From Micropterix aruncella (taxonomy: Eukaryota > Arthropoda > Insecta > Lepidoptera > Micropterigidae), in contig OX155955.1 in assembly GCA_944548615.1 (NCBI GenBank), positions 12,395,921 to 12,459,920 of the forward strand: 64,000 nt of DNA, read 5' to 3'. A model generated the notes under the pieces. The model did not search any database, was not told the DNA's origin, and saw nothing but the letters and a program-made list of their open reading frames with translations. Each line of letters begins with the position of its first letter. Position 1 is the first letter of the stretch. Made by a program: the position numbers and the translations under genes. Of this stretch, positions 11,615-21,785 are shown one piece after another.

Positions 11615-11745
11615 TTATTTATTTATTTATTTAAGAATTAATTACTATAAAACATTGATTCGCTTAAAACAGGAACCGGATTGCAAAACCTTAACCTTTT
11701 GCTTATTTGTTTCTGTCACCCAACTGGGACTAGCCCGTTCTAGCC
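11615..11745 (+). repeat. Dispersed repeat D, copy 1
   Basis: A (TTTA)n lead-in is followed by AAGAATTAATTAC, CAAAACCTTAACCTTTTGCT and CTGTCACCCAACTGGGACTA. The same string of blocks occurs at 21655-21785. Class unknown. Confidence 0.75.
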
Positions 11746-11820
11746 CGTTGAGTATGAGTCAACCAAATCTGGTCGCGAAACAATTATCCGTTGAGTACGA
11801 GTCGACCAAATCTGGTCGCG
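11745..11820 (+). repeat. 33-bp direct repeat pair
   Basis: CCGTTGAGTA(T/C)GAGTC starts units at 11745 and 11788. Each unit ends in CCAAATCTGGTCGCG. Only two differences separate the copies. Confidence 0.85.
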
Positions 11821-12628
11821 CGTTTTTTTCACTTCTTTGACGTTCTCATATTTATTCATAATTATCTAATTGTTTTACAAAATGATATTTCAATATTCTA
11901 TATTCGAAATTTCAATGCGTTCTTTTTATGATTAGTGTAGTAGTTTCGTAGTTATAGTACTTTAAGTCGATGTCGCCGAAAATCCTGCAAAAGAGACAGA
12001 TGCATCCATGAAAATACCCATTTACTCCAAGGGTTAATTAAGGTGGACAGTACTCTAATATTACAATCAAGTTTGCTTGATTGTGTTAAATAAAAGCTTG
12101 TTGCAGAAAATGTGTTTTAGCTATGAACTTATTTATCTACTACTAGTATAACATGACGTAGGAGTAGGGTAACACAGCATTGTCGACGTTGCCAACGCCT
12201 GTGGTAACATAGATTTACCTTACCGCTAATTAAAATGTAACAGCTGAAAACAAGTCGATTTAAAAAGCAGTTTTTTTGTAACCCTTGATGTATGAGGTCA
12301 CCGGCCGGTACTATATCCTGAAACAGGCTGTTTTACATAGAGCCGATAATCCGCATAGTGTATTTACCTATATATATTATACAAGGTTTAGCTCATGTCC
12401 GCAAGGCACGTATTAATATAATAGCTTTATATCCAGGAAAGATCGATTCACTCCGTAGGAATTCTCCTGGGACTAAAAGTTCTTTTTGGAGTTTACTGCT
12501 TAAGAATCGATTTTATGTAAAGTCCCCCGGTATGAGAATGTGATAGATAGTAAAATCTAATGTTAACAAAAAGCTTTAAGTTTAATATCAGTAAAGTTCT
12601 TGATTTTGAAACGAAGACAACGCAACGT
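11821..12628. other. No feature recognised
   Basis: AT-rich, with the short hairpin CAATCAAG-TTTG-CTTGATTG near 12065. No gene. Confidence 0.4.
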
Positions 12629-12826
12629 GGATCAAAAAATGCGCAGTGAGGACTGCACGCGTCTCTTTCGCACGCACGCGAGAAAGAGATGGAGAGCTGT
12701 GTTTTTAACTCGCTTATCCCGGAGTCTTGGATCGAAAATTGCGTAGCGAGGACGCGCGTCTCTTTCGCAAGCCCGCGAGAAAGAGATAGACCTGTGTTTT
12801 TTAACCCGCTGATACCGGAGTCTAGA
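12629..12826. repeat. 100-bp tandem repeat, two units
   Basis: Units begin at 12629 and 12729 with GGATC(A/G)AAAA. Each contains a TCTCTTTCGC / GCGAGAAAGAGA hairpin and ends in CCGGAGTCT. Frames in this segment are shadows of the repeat. Confidence 0.85.
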
Positions 12827-13197
12827 ATGACGAGTGTAGAAATGACGTACAAATAGAAATGTCACATGTGATGTGCGACAGGTGGCTGTTTTACCGGCGT
12901 ATTTTGAGGGCCGCTCGGTAGATGGCGACAGTAATTTGAACTGTGCTGTGATTGGCTGAGGCAAGCAATCTCGATTTCAGTTGTGTCTATGGTTATGTTC
13001 TAACACTCAAAAATGGTTTTTTAGGACTTCGACCGGCGTTAGTTGACCGGCATGTCCAAATAGTTGGTGCAAGCCGACCTAATTTAACCGACTGTTAAAT
13101 TGGTTAACGTGGTTAACAAACCACGGTTGGCAGAAATTAGCAGGCCGCTTGGTGCAAGTCACCCATAGTTCAGTAGATGTCGGACATAGTTCAGTAG
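12827..13197. other. No gene; short inverted and direct motifs
   Basis: Contains repeated GTTAACGTGGTTAAC-like and TTGGTGCAAG phrases (13068 and 13151) that suggest a decayed element. Class not assignable. Confidence 0.4.
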
Positions 13198-13437
13198 ACA
13201 TTTGGACAACTACTTGCTTGATATTTGGTCAGTAAAAAATTAAATTACTGATAAAAGTATTAAGTTGTATAGATATAGTTATATAGATTCCATATAGATA
13301 CATGTATATTTTCAAAATTTACTCAATCAGACGTTTCATTTAACACTAAAACCGATATATTTATTGACATTTGGACAACTACTTGCTTGTATTTGGTCAG
13401 TAAAAAATGAACTGATAAAAGTATTAAGTTGTAAACT
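13198..13437 (+). repeat. Direct duplication around repeat A head
   Basis: ACATTTGGACAACTACTTGC followed by TTTGGTCAGTAAAAAAT and AAAGTATTAAGTTGTA occurs at 13198 and again at 13374. Between the copies is a TACTCAATCAGACGTTTCAT block of repeat A. Confidence 0.75.
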
Positions 13438-13539
13438 TATTTTATATGATTATATATATTTTTTAAATTAATAATCTTTTATTCAAATTTATTAATTTGC
13501 AAAAAAATTAAAATATTTTTATAAATAAATAAAAATTGT

Positions 13540-13720
13540 ACCGTATGCCACTCGAGATGACACAACGATTCTAACAATGCCATACACATCTAAATCGATT
13601 CAAGCGTTTAGAGGTAATGGTGAAATAAATAAACGGAAAACATACATAGATGAACCATGACCACATTTACACTCCTTTTTTGTTGGGCATTCATGTAAAA
13701 ATACGTCCTGTCTCCACTGC
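13540..13720 (+). repeat. Dispersed repeat A, copy 1 (3' part)
   Basis: Carries the conserved blocks ACGATTCTAACAATGCCA, CTAAATCGATTCAAGCGTTT and AAACATACATAGATGAACC, plus a final CACTCC-poly(T) phrase. Other copies lie at 25481-26180, 26471-26635, 35400-35640, 37040-37215 and (inverted) 50030-50290. The 3' parts occur without the 5' parts and vice versa, so the family is fragmented. Confidence 0.8.
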
Positions 13721-14880
13721 ACTCGCAGGCACACTGCGGTGTAAGCGGCCCCGATTTCGCTACACACGACGCGACAACACTCCCTAGACGATAATCGCCC
13801 CTACATAACCGAACCGATTTCAGAGTTAGGGGGAATAATAATAATACTGCTTACGATTTGTCTACACACGAGGCGATCAAGGAAGCGATATAGGGCGCTC
13901 CCCACCACTCTCCACCGATTTAAGGGCAGTCTGTGGCCGCTTTAAACAAGACGTCTCGTATAGGCGCGACATCAAACATGCAGCCGAGAGGCTATATATA
14001 GTATGCGCGTATCTGATCCGACCTAAGAAAAAAATATATTGTAATATGCATGGTCTCATATAACAACCAATGCGACTGAATTACTTGTAAGACATTTCTC
14101 ATAAGACACAATAAATGTTCTTATAATCTGCAAAAGACCTAACGGCGCGGCGGCGCTTATCTTTCAGAAGTCACTCCGTGAACAGTATTTTATTCCACTC
14201 TTATCTTTTTCTATGCATTTTCCGCCTATCCTTCTATAACCTGCCACCTGGGGCACATCCTTTACAGAATAACCCGTATCACTAGAGGATGTGAAGTTCT
14301 ATACTACCTAATTTATAGATGCGACGGATACCGATGGGAATAGGTGGCGGTTATCCAAATGTATTATCGGTCCGGGTTACTGCTTGCATTTCAGTACCCT
14401 GCTATTTGACTAAACCTGACAAGTTGATTTTACAATAAAATCAATGTTTTTTTTAAATAAATATAAAATTACCAAATTAACATAAATTCTAAAAATTGAT
14501 GCCATGATTCCACTATATATTTTTATATTAATATACGATAATGTCCTCTGGGTGTGATGGTATCCACCGAAATGATAACCGTGATTTATACGATGTATAC
14601 ATTTTAACATTTTAATCTTTATATATATATAGAAACCATAGAAACTATAAAAAATGTAAAAAAACAAGAGAAAGTTTCAGAATTTCTTTATTATACAAGG
14701 AAACGTTACGTTCTGCACAGAAGAAGTCCGTGCAGCTAAATACATAAAATGCAGATAAAAGATATTGAAAATCAATAATAAAAGAATATAAAAAGCCTTT
14801 AAAGGGAAATCAGATGTAAAATATAATAAATTAGCACAATTTAAAAACAATGTAAAAAAATAATAAATAAAACGCTATTC
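13721..14880. other. No gene; moderate GC patch
   Basis: Bases 13730-14000 are GC-richer and contain two loose copies of a CTACACACGA(C/G)GCGA phrase (13760 and 13861). No reading frame with coding character. Confidence 0.4.
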
Positions 14881-15605
14881 AGCGGAGAGGAGAGAACTCA
14901 GGGTCGGCTCTCCGTTCTTGCTTCAATTATGGATAAAAATTACAATTTAAATGGTTAAAAACATTAAAACACAATAAAATGATGGCTCAGGTAGGGGAAA
15001 AGGTTTGAATTTCGCGCCAGGTAGTTTCACTGCTGTCCGCAGGGCTGCAGTCCCACGGCGAACACTGTCCCCCGCTCGGCGTGCGGACGGTACGATACTC
15101 CGCAACTATCGTACTCGTACGATTCGAGACTCGGGTTAGTATGGAGATGCGTGCAGGATCCAAATATCACGCCTGTCTCGAAGGGACGAGAAGGCGGATA
15201 TAGCACGATGTGGCGGTAGTATGTAAGACGTCATGCGGCGAGAAGTAGGGCGTGCGATCACGAATATCGCCATACGGTAAGGCAATCCGCAGCGCAGATC
15301 ACAACCGCCGCTGTAGAATTAATCCACCGAAGAAGATCCAGGCGTAAAGGGAGCCAAGCCTCTACAGGTGATTAAGGCCGTTTTCAATCCTCCGCGGAGA
15401 TCCCAGGTAATAGTCCTAAATCACACACAGACTCCCCGGGACCTCGTTCGGAATCAAGTCGGATTCAAAATGCCCCAAATTACCTTTTGGCTGGTAGACC
15501 GCCAAACTTTTGGCGGGCCCGGGCAAGGAAACCCCTTATGCGATACGCGCGAGCTTTTAAAATCAAATTCGACATTTGAATTGCGTTATATTAAAATCAT
15601 GTGAT
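14881..15605. other. GC-rich block of unknown nature
   Basis: Composition rises sharply at about 15010-15540 compared with its AT-rich flanks. The sequence includes GCTGTCCGCAGGGCTGCAGT and CCCCGCTCGGCGTGCGG. It holds no long ATG frame and no long terminal repeats that I could pair. It may be an LTR or regulatory part of a retroelement, or a promoter-like island. I see nothing decisive. Confidence 0.3.
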
Positions 15606-16461
15606 AATAAAATTGATTTTTATTTATAGTGAAAACTATGATGATATACCCATATTGCACTATCCTTAATTTAAAATCCGGAATCCAAAATCGTAAAGGA
15701 ACCAACGACCTTCGAATGCTGTCAATCTACATTCCACAATTCCATCAGAGAATAATTAAAATATTCTGAATGTAAATTTATCAGCTAACAAAATAATTAG
15801 GAATTATGACCAAAAGACTAATCAAAAACTATAACTAAATAATTAACCACTTTTGGCCGATATTCCGAACATCGTACCGTCTCCTTTGTTTCAGGCAACG
15901 ATTCTCATCGAATCATCGCAGACGTCACTATTCGCTTCTGATTGGTCAGCCGCGCGAAAAAGTCCTCAGCTGGAACTGTCAAAAATTGAACACGTCTCGA
16001 CATCGATCGATGGAGTGAATGAATATTGTGGAAGAAAATTGTGGAAAAGCAAATCGGAAAACGCGAAATGCGTTACAACATTTAGAAAAAAAACAAGTTC
16101 GCAGCAAATAAAAACTGCAAGGGCTGGGGAAGGTTTAAATTTTGAGATACCTCGTGTAAAAACGGCGTTCGTGCACAGGCAGGCTTGGTACATTGCACCC
16201 TGATTGTACAACACATTAGATGAACATATTCAATTATTAGATAACATTTACGGCCTTAGATTTAAAAATATCTGTAAACCCCTGTTGACCAGGCGTTTTG
16301 CAAAACGCGTTTAAGAGCTGGTGAGCGATTGTTTTGTTCGTAAGTACGCAAGTAAGCAAATAAGCAAATTTTGATATCTTGGAAAAAACACAAAAATATA
16401 TTTTTTTTCGAAGGAAATTTAATAAATTTAATGTTTTATAAACTAGTATAAAAAGTTATGT
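15606..16461. other. AT-rich; one open frame without an ATG start
   Basis: An open stretch at 15853-16203 (+) lacks an ATG at its start and has no recognisable domain. It contains TGATTGGTCA (inverted CCAAT-box-like) near 15937. Not called as a gene. Confidence 0.35.
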
Positions 16462-16560
16462 GCGTTGCGCTATCAAGCGGTAGGCAAAATATCGCGAATA
16501 TTGACTAGGCATATTGCTAGATATTTTACCTATTGCTAGATGGCGCAGTGCGCTCAACGC
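16462..16560. mobile_element. Short foldback (~99 bp)
   Basis: The left arm GCGTTGCGCTATCAAGCGGT pairs with the right arm ending GGCGCAGTGCGCTCAACGC, both continuing into AAAATATC / GATATTTT. Imperfect. A small MITE or a decayed hairpin. Confidence 0.6.
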
Positions 16561-16728
16561 TTGTTAAGCTTTTATTTATCAGTCAAGTTTTCCCTATTTA
16601 CCAGAAAAAAATATTTTTTGTTTTTCCCAAAAACAAATGTTCAAAATTGCTTATTTCCTCTTACTGATTCACTCACTTCAAGGATGTCGAATAATTTAAA
16701 AAGTACCTTATATAAGATAGTCGGATCC

Positions 16729-16748
16729 GATAGTCTGATCAGACTATC
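16729..16748. repeat. 20-bp perfect palindrome
   Basis: GATAGTCTGATCAGACTATC is its own reverse complement. No context explains it. Confidence 0.9.
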
Positions 16749-17447
16749 AGAAGGCACTCTTGCCATACATTTGTTTGAACATTGAATATACTTGCGATTC
16801 ATCCCCCATTTCTTTCGATGAATTAACATTTGAAATTCGCCAGTATTCCGAAATGACATCCTATATTTTATAAATGGCATTTGACGATTTAACCAAAGTG
16901 CTTTTTTCATTGTTTTCCAATGGAGAGATTATTTTTTTCTATAGGATGTCCTTGATTGTTGAGATAGATGGATGCAAGGTGATCATTCATTCTAAAGTTA
17001 TGTACATTCATACATACATCTCGTTTAAACCGAAACATATCAACATCCAATCTTAGGGAATCCTTTGCTAGCATGTGAGTATCTTTTTTTAATTTTATTT
17101 TATTATCTTTAAACAAAAGCATCATCCAAATCAATTTCGGTATATCTAAACGAATTATTTCAAAACATTTTACCAAAACTTAGGTGAAAAATAGATGTGT
17201 GTGTCTAGCAACATACTCTTGGGTAATGGAGTCTTAGTTGGGGGTTACACGCTCAGTCTGGCGTCAGTCTGGTCCATCAGTCTGAAATGATAGTAAACTG
17301 ATGGTCGGAACACCCGGTACACCCGGTTTCACGCTCAGTCTGGCATCAGTCTGCCATCAGTCACCTCAAAAACGTCGTCCAGGTAACACTTAAAAAGAGA
17401 GAATGGATTGCAGAAAAAAGCTTGTATTGCTATAATAATAGCTCTAA

Positions 17448-17711
17448 CTGCAAAAAAAACAAGTAAAACGGAAACGGTGGGTTAAATCGTGGCTACTGAG
17501 AAGAAATTTTTACACGCACTTGAACTTATTAAATGAAATTAGAGATTCTGGGGAAGAATATGACTACGAAAATTATCATCAGATGAAAGATGCATGTTTT
17601 GACCATCTATTGGAAATGGTTAAGCTATACTTGATAAAACAAGACACCAGGAAATCGATAACACCTAAGATATTCGTAGGACCAACTTTTCGGCACGTAG
17701 ATGTCATCTAA
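17448..17711 (+). pseudogene. Harbinger transposase (HARBI1-like) N-terminal fragment
   Basis: This frame reads through a basic stretch (KRKRWVKSWLLRRNFYTH) into LLNEIRDSGEEYDYENYHQM and a segment resembling FDHLLEMV...KQDTRKSITP. The pattern is basic WV..WL.RR, then LL.ELR, then F...RM, F..LL, and a KQDT/R..I.P stretch. It is the N-terminus of PIF/Harbinger nucleases, related to the domesticated HARBI1. The frame ends at 17711 after about 88 codons, and the DDE catalytic region that should follow (about 250 residues) is absent. This is a deletion relic that cannot be an active transposase. There is no ATG at the open start, so the 5' end is unclear. Confidence 0.75.
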
Positions 17712-17950
17712 CCCAGCCCCTGATCTTTTCGATGTTACATTTTTTTTATATTCCCTCCGATAATTTGACCTTAAATCAAATAATATTACAGTAAATTAAA
17801 ATCCATAGATTGTAGTAGTAAAGAAAGAAAGAGACGCCACCGAAACATGCGCCACCAATACATTCCCTCCCGCTCCCGAGTGTATGTGAATAGTTAATCA
17901 ATTACAAATTAAAGTTATTACCTTAGTGTGTTAATTTTATTTTAAACATC

Positions 17951-18190
17951 CTATAAAGTTGACAGCGGTTTTAATATTTTATGTAGGACGAGAAGCTTGT
18001 GCAACGCTTCATTTCTTTTGTATTTATTTGCGTAATGGCTGTGGGTCTTGTCCCACAGAATTGGTAAAGTCTCCAAAGTTAAAATAAACTCAATCTCTGG
18101 AGCTAGCGGCTGTGGAGGCATCACGGTAGGTGGAGGGGAGGGCGACGCAGGCGGCCGCTGCGGCGACGCGTCTAAACCGTGCGACTCCAT
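17951..18190 (-). pseudogene. MADF-like DNA-binding accessory protein fragment
   Basis: An ATG at 18188-18190 opens a 79-codon frame. The first 30 residues are Pro-rich. The rest resembles the start of a MADF (Myb/SANT-like) domain: an acidic/hydrophobic helix then LPILWDKTHSHYANKYKRNE and a following helix. The LWDK..H..Y.NK.K..EA pattern is characteristic of MADF proteins. Harbinger elements often encode a Myb/MADF-like partner that helps the transposase reach the nucleus and bind the ends, usually in the opposite orientation, as here. The frame stops in the second helix, so the domain is incomplete. Family assignment is from motif memory. Confidence 0.55.
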
Positions 18191-18274
18191 CGCTGTCCGA
18201 GCGCTGATTGAAGCTATATGATCAGTGATTGAAGCTGGCCAGACTGATGAAACGTTTACACTATCAGTCTGGCA

Positions 18275-18938
18275 GCTAACGGGCCCATGATGGGTTGGCC
18301 ACGAAGACCCATGTGTTCAGGGTCGGTCATACTCACGGGTCAACACCCATCCGACGGCCTCCACCTGGGTAAGACTCTGGCCCTGGTCAGTTTCCCCTGG
18401 GAATCAAACCTCTGGCGCTCCTGGACGGTCTGCGCACCGTGCGGCGCAAGCCAATCGATTGTGCACTCCGACTAACAGTCGGGAGAGTCTGGAAGCTGTA
18501 TTGTTTCCTATAGAGCGGGGGTGGTTGCGTACCTTACGGCGACTGCTCTTGAAATGACCATTGGCCATCCGATCAAGGTTCAGAGTCGGGCAAAGGACGC
18601 CATGGTCCGCGATAGATTTGGTATACACCTTTTCACCGCTTCGTAAGGGAGAGGATTGCGCAAGCGACCTCGAACTCGGAACCAATCGAGAGACCGGAGA
18701 AATCTGGTCACAAATGGTAGTTAGGGCGCGAGTGCCGCCCGCCAGTTAACATAATTGGCTCCTCGCGGTAAGGCGTTGGTCTCTAACGGGTTGTGGCGTA
18801 GCTAGACGTCGGATTGTTTTGTCCAAAGTCTTCTACGCTCACTGCAGGTCGACAGAACGACTAATCGGTAAAACTTCCTGTGGTGACGGGCTCGCCCGTT
18901 GTAGTCGACAAATCAATATATATATATATATATATATA
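18275..18938 (+). repeat. Dispersed repeat E nested in the Harbinger element
   Basis: A markedly GC-richer block interrupts the AT-rich element and ends in a short (TA)n at about 18917-18938. It contains TCGATTGTGCACTCCGACTA, GGGGTGGTTG, GAGAAATCTGGTCACA and TAAGGCGTTGG phrases. These recur at 27105-27690, inverted at 19641-20045, and in part at 55430-55625. It carries no convincing frame. Since it sits inside the Harbinger ends, it probably inserted afterwards. Confidence 0.7.
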
Positions 18939-19106
18939 AGTCTGGCATCAGTATTTACCAGACTGAAGAAAATTATTAAAATATTAAAAAATCCGTCAGT
19001 CTGGTGTCAGTCCATCAGTAAGTGGGTTAGACGCTCAGTCTGGCATCAGTATTTACCAGACTGATGACCAGACTGACGCCAGACTGAGCGTGTAACACCC
19101 GTCTTA

Positions 19107-19640
19107 CAATGTTAATCTCACTATTTTTATTATTTTTAATTCGAATTTCGTAACTGTATTATATCTGAGTAGAAAATAAATAAAAGAATGAATAAGGTTA
19201 TGAATTTAACATTTCAGATAATACTACACGCTTTATGAACTCAATTAAAAGTCAGTGCCCGCCCACGTGGTACAGTAAGCGGATGATATCCACCCAAATA
19301 AATTACCGTGATTAATTTCTAGTAAGCGAGAGAGGGATAGAAAGAGAGAGAGAGCGGCAATCCCCGACGGTCGCGGTGGCTGTTTCGCCGGGGCATGCTG
19401 TAAAATTGAAGAATTAAATATGAAAATCCAGCGAATACACACTGAGCGAATAAGCGGCACATTGTAAGAGAAATGGTATAATTTTATTCCCTACTGCGTC
19501 AGTCGTGCTTCCGCCTGATAGGGAAATGAAGTTAGTGGTTTCATCAATTCGAGTTATTGGCGGTTAGATGTGTCGATAGCCTTATTCGCATAGGAAATAC
19601 GCTGATCAACGATCGCGTATACACGTAGATAGAGTCCTTG
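19107..19640. other. No gene; GA-rich run
   Basis: A GA-rich microsatellite-like stretch lies at 19327-19355. Otherwise nothing recognised. Confidence 0.45.
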
Positions 19641-20045
19641 GCATTTTAGAAGGCCCAAACCTAATGAGCAAGACGTGCCTTTCTTGTCGGTGTGAAGTGC
19701 AGCTGTGCGAGGAGAAGGGATATAGTTTCCCCTCTTCTGCCGCATTCGCTGGTGGGCACGCGCAACTTGGGTTGTCGACTACAGCGGGCGAGCCCGTCAC
19801 CTCAGGAAGTTTTAACGATTAGTCGTTCTATCTCCCTGGAGTGAACGTAGAAGACTTGGGACAAAACAGTCCACCATCTAGCTACGTCACAAGCCCGTAA
19901 GAGGCCAACGCCTTAACCTCGAGATAGCCAGGAATGTTACCTGGCGGGCCGACACTCACGCCCTTACTTCCAATTGTGACCAGATTACTCCGGTCTCTCG
20001 ATTGGTTCTCGATTGGTGGGCACGCACAGGGGGAGATTTTTGAAT
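19641..20045 (-). repeat. Dispersed repeat E, inverted copy
   Basis: On the reverse strand it reads GAGGTTAAGGCGTTGGCCTC, then TTACGGGCTTGTGACGTAGC, then CTTCTACGTTCACTCCAGG, the same order as the 3' part of the copy at 18275-18938. A GGTTAAGGCG phrase near the start looks like a Pol III A box, so a tRNA-related origin is possible. Confidence 0.7.
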
Positions 20046-20394
20046 CAATAGAGAAAATGTTGTATTCGAGATGTTATATCATTCAATTTAAAAATCGAAT
20101 TAAAAGCGCGCGTCGCCGTAGTATTCGCAGTTAAACATTCGAATTTCGAGCGAGCGTCCCAACATAATCAAGATTTAAAATTTGAGCGTAGGTCGCGCGA
20201 TATACAGACGCGCGATATCGCAAATTTAAATATTTGATTCCCCATACAGTCGTATGACGGACTTTAAATATTATTTGTGTCGCTTCTATATGAGATATTT
20301 CAATCAAAATTTTACAATGTGATTTCGACCCAACAAGGCACCTGTGTACCGACCAAGTCTCTACGTCCAATATTTCGAGATTGTCCCTCTGGTG
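20046..20394. other. No feature recognised
   Basis: Mixed composition with short GCGCGCGT-like clusters (20105-20115, 20190-20215). No gene. Confidence 0.4.
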
Positions 20395-20593
20395 GACCGA
20401 GTTGAACCACAATCTTTTCAACTCTTTCCATGATCGAATAATGCCAGCATATCGAATTTCAGCTAAATCGGATGTAACGTTTGTGCACTATCGTGCAGGA
20501 ATATACACAGTCAGACAGACACACCGACACACCGACAGAATTCAGTCTGGAAATGGTCCAAATCGTCTCGGGGGCGGGGGGGGGGGGGGGGGG
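20395..20593 (-). repeat. Repeat B copy ending in poly-G
   Basis: Shares with 6807-6966 the ordered blocks GTTGAACCACAATCTTTTCA-like, CATGATCGAATAATGCC-like and ACACAGTCAGACAGACAC. It is followed by an 18-base G run at 20576-20593. Confidence 0.7.
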
Positions 20594-20879
20594 AGGATCA
20601 ACATGTAAATTTCTTCTTTAACTAGGAAAAATTGTTTGTGTGTTCACAATACTTTACCTCCTCGTCGGATGGTAGGCCGGTTGACGCAAGTTGACCTAAA
20701 TCAAGACCCAAGTCGTCGTTGGTGATGTGATGATAAAGACCGACCACTATGACTCCGCTGAGAAATCTAGAGTAGGTACTATTACAATATTATCCAGTAA
20801 TATATTATAGATTTTCATACTCAATCTGTTTGTTTGTTTGTTTCTACTCATTATTGTGAAATGTCGCAATGGGCTGGTT

Positions 20880-21035
20880 TATTGTTATATGACAATCTCT
20901 TATAACCAACCTTACTATGACGTGTTTATATTTGTGCGGGTAACATGTGTGTATCTATTCGATAGACAGAATTGCGATTCCGTTAATTGTATCCCAACGG
21001 AAAATGGTGACCCAGCTGGGAATTTCACTATTCAA
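20880..21035 (-). mobile_element. tRNA-like SINE, copy lacking its head
   Basis: Aligns with the body of the SINE at 23905-24136: CTTATAACCAACCTTACTAT, ATGCGATTCCG/TTGCGATTCCG, then TCCCAACGGAAAATGGTGAC. The tRNA-like head is missing. Confidence 0.7.
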
Positions 21036-21654
21036 TAAAATAAAGTAATTACAACAAAATCAAATTAGTGACCTAACCTAACTACGCATCAGGAATCGCA
21101 TGGATAGATCCGATGTTATATCAGTCTATTACGCTTTGAATCAATTACAATTGCGCTGTGGTATTTTGTTCTATGGGATACCGCAAAAGAGCCGTAAGTG
21201 CGATAGTGGGCATTGGTTCATGGCAGTCATGGTGAAAACACTTCCAAAAACAACGACCATACATTCAATTGTTGATAAAGAAGCTCTTCGCGAATTCTGT
21301 TGTAATAAGAATTTATAGATATCCTACGAATAATAACATTGGCATGACACGAGGAATAAGCCTATAACCTCCAACGATCATACCGCTTGCCCCTAACTTC
21401 CAGGCGACTAGTCTCTAAATATGACATTTTAATCGCCTGATAAACTGAAGGCGATTAAAAACATCGATATTTTAAGGAGGTCCAACCTGGTCTACCTCCT
21501 AAAAAATCAACCTGGGTAGATACATTTTGAAATAATATGATAACACCATCGGTGGTACCTACCAATATAATTTATTCTATTTAATTTTTGATGATTGTTT
21601 GTTATATTGTAGCTTTTTCGTTAATTCAATCAATTTAGGACCGCTCTATTTTAC
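21036..21654. other. No supportable gene
   Basis: An ATG frame of 72 codons at 21100-21318 (+) has no recognised domain. Small hairpins lie around 21435-21520 (e.g. TTTTAATCGCCT...AGGCGATTAAAA). Confidence 0.4.
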
Positions 21655-21785
21655 TGTATTTATTTATTTAAGAATTAATTACCATAAGACATTGATTTTG
21701 TTTACAAAAATTACAGGAACCGAATGGCAAAACCTTAACCTTTTGCTTATTTGATTCTGTCACCCAACTGGGACTAGCAAGTTCT
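21655..21785 (+). repeat. Dispersed repeat D, copy 2
   Basis: Same ordered blocks as 11615-11745, including CAAAACCTTAACCTTTTGCT and CACCCAACTGGGACTAGC. Confidence 0.75.

Larger units (their letters stand above)
17237..19103 (+). mobile_element. PIF/Harbinger-type DNA transposon, decayed
   Basis: The ends are inverted repeats of about 45 bp. The left end carries GGGGGTTACACGCTCAGTC then TGGCGTCAGTCTGGTC (from 17240). The right end carries the complement, finishing GAGCGTGTAACACCC at 19100. TTA lies just outside both ends (17234-17236 and 19104-19106), matching the 3-bp TTA/TAA target preference of PIF/Harbinger. Inside are an N-terminal transposase fragment (+) and a MADF-like frame (-), the convergent pair typical of this superfamily. 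CAGTCTGGCATCAGT-type motifs repeat near both ends and beside a nested insertion. The catalytic part of the transposase is missing. Confidence 0.85.

Noticed and set aside
12493..12964. Overlapping minus-strand frames of 119 and 110 codons
   Set aside because: They run through the 100-bp tandem repeat and echo its units (repeated SISFSRACERD-like phrases).
14881..15605. LTR retrotransposon
   Set aside because: No paired long terminal repeat, primer-binding site, gag or pol motif could be found.
15853..16203. 116-codon plus-strand frame
   Set aside because: Starts with TTG, lacks a usable ATG and motifs; the reverse strand is open too.
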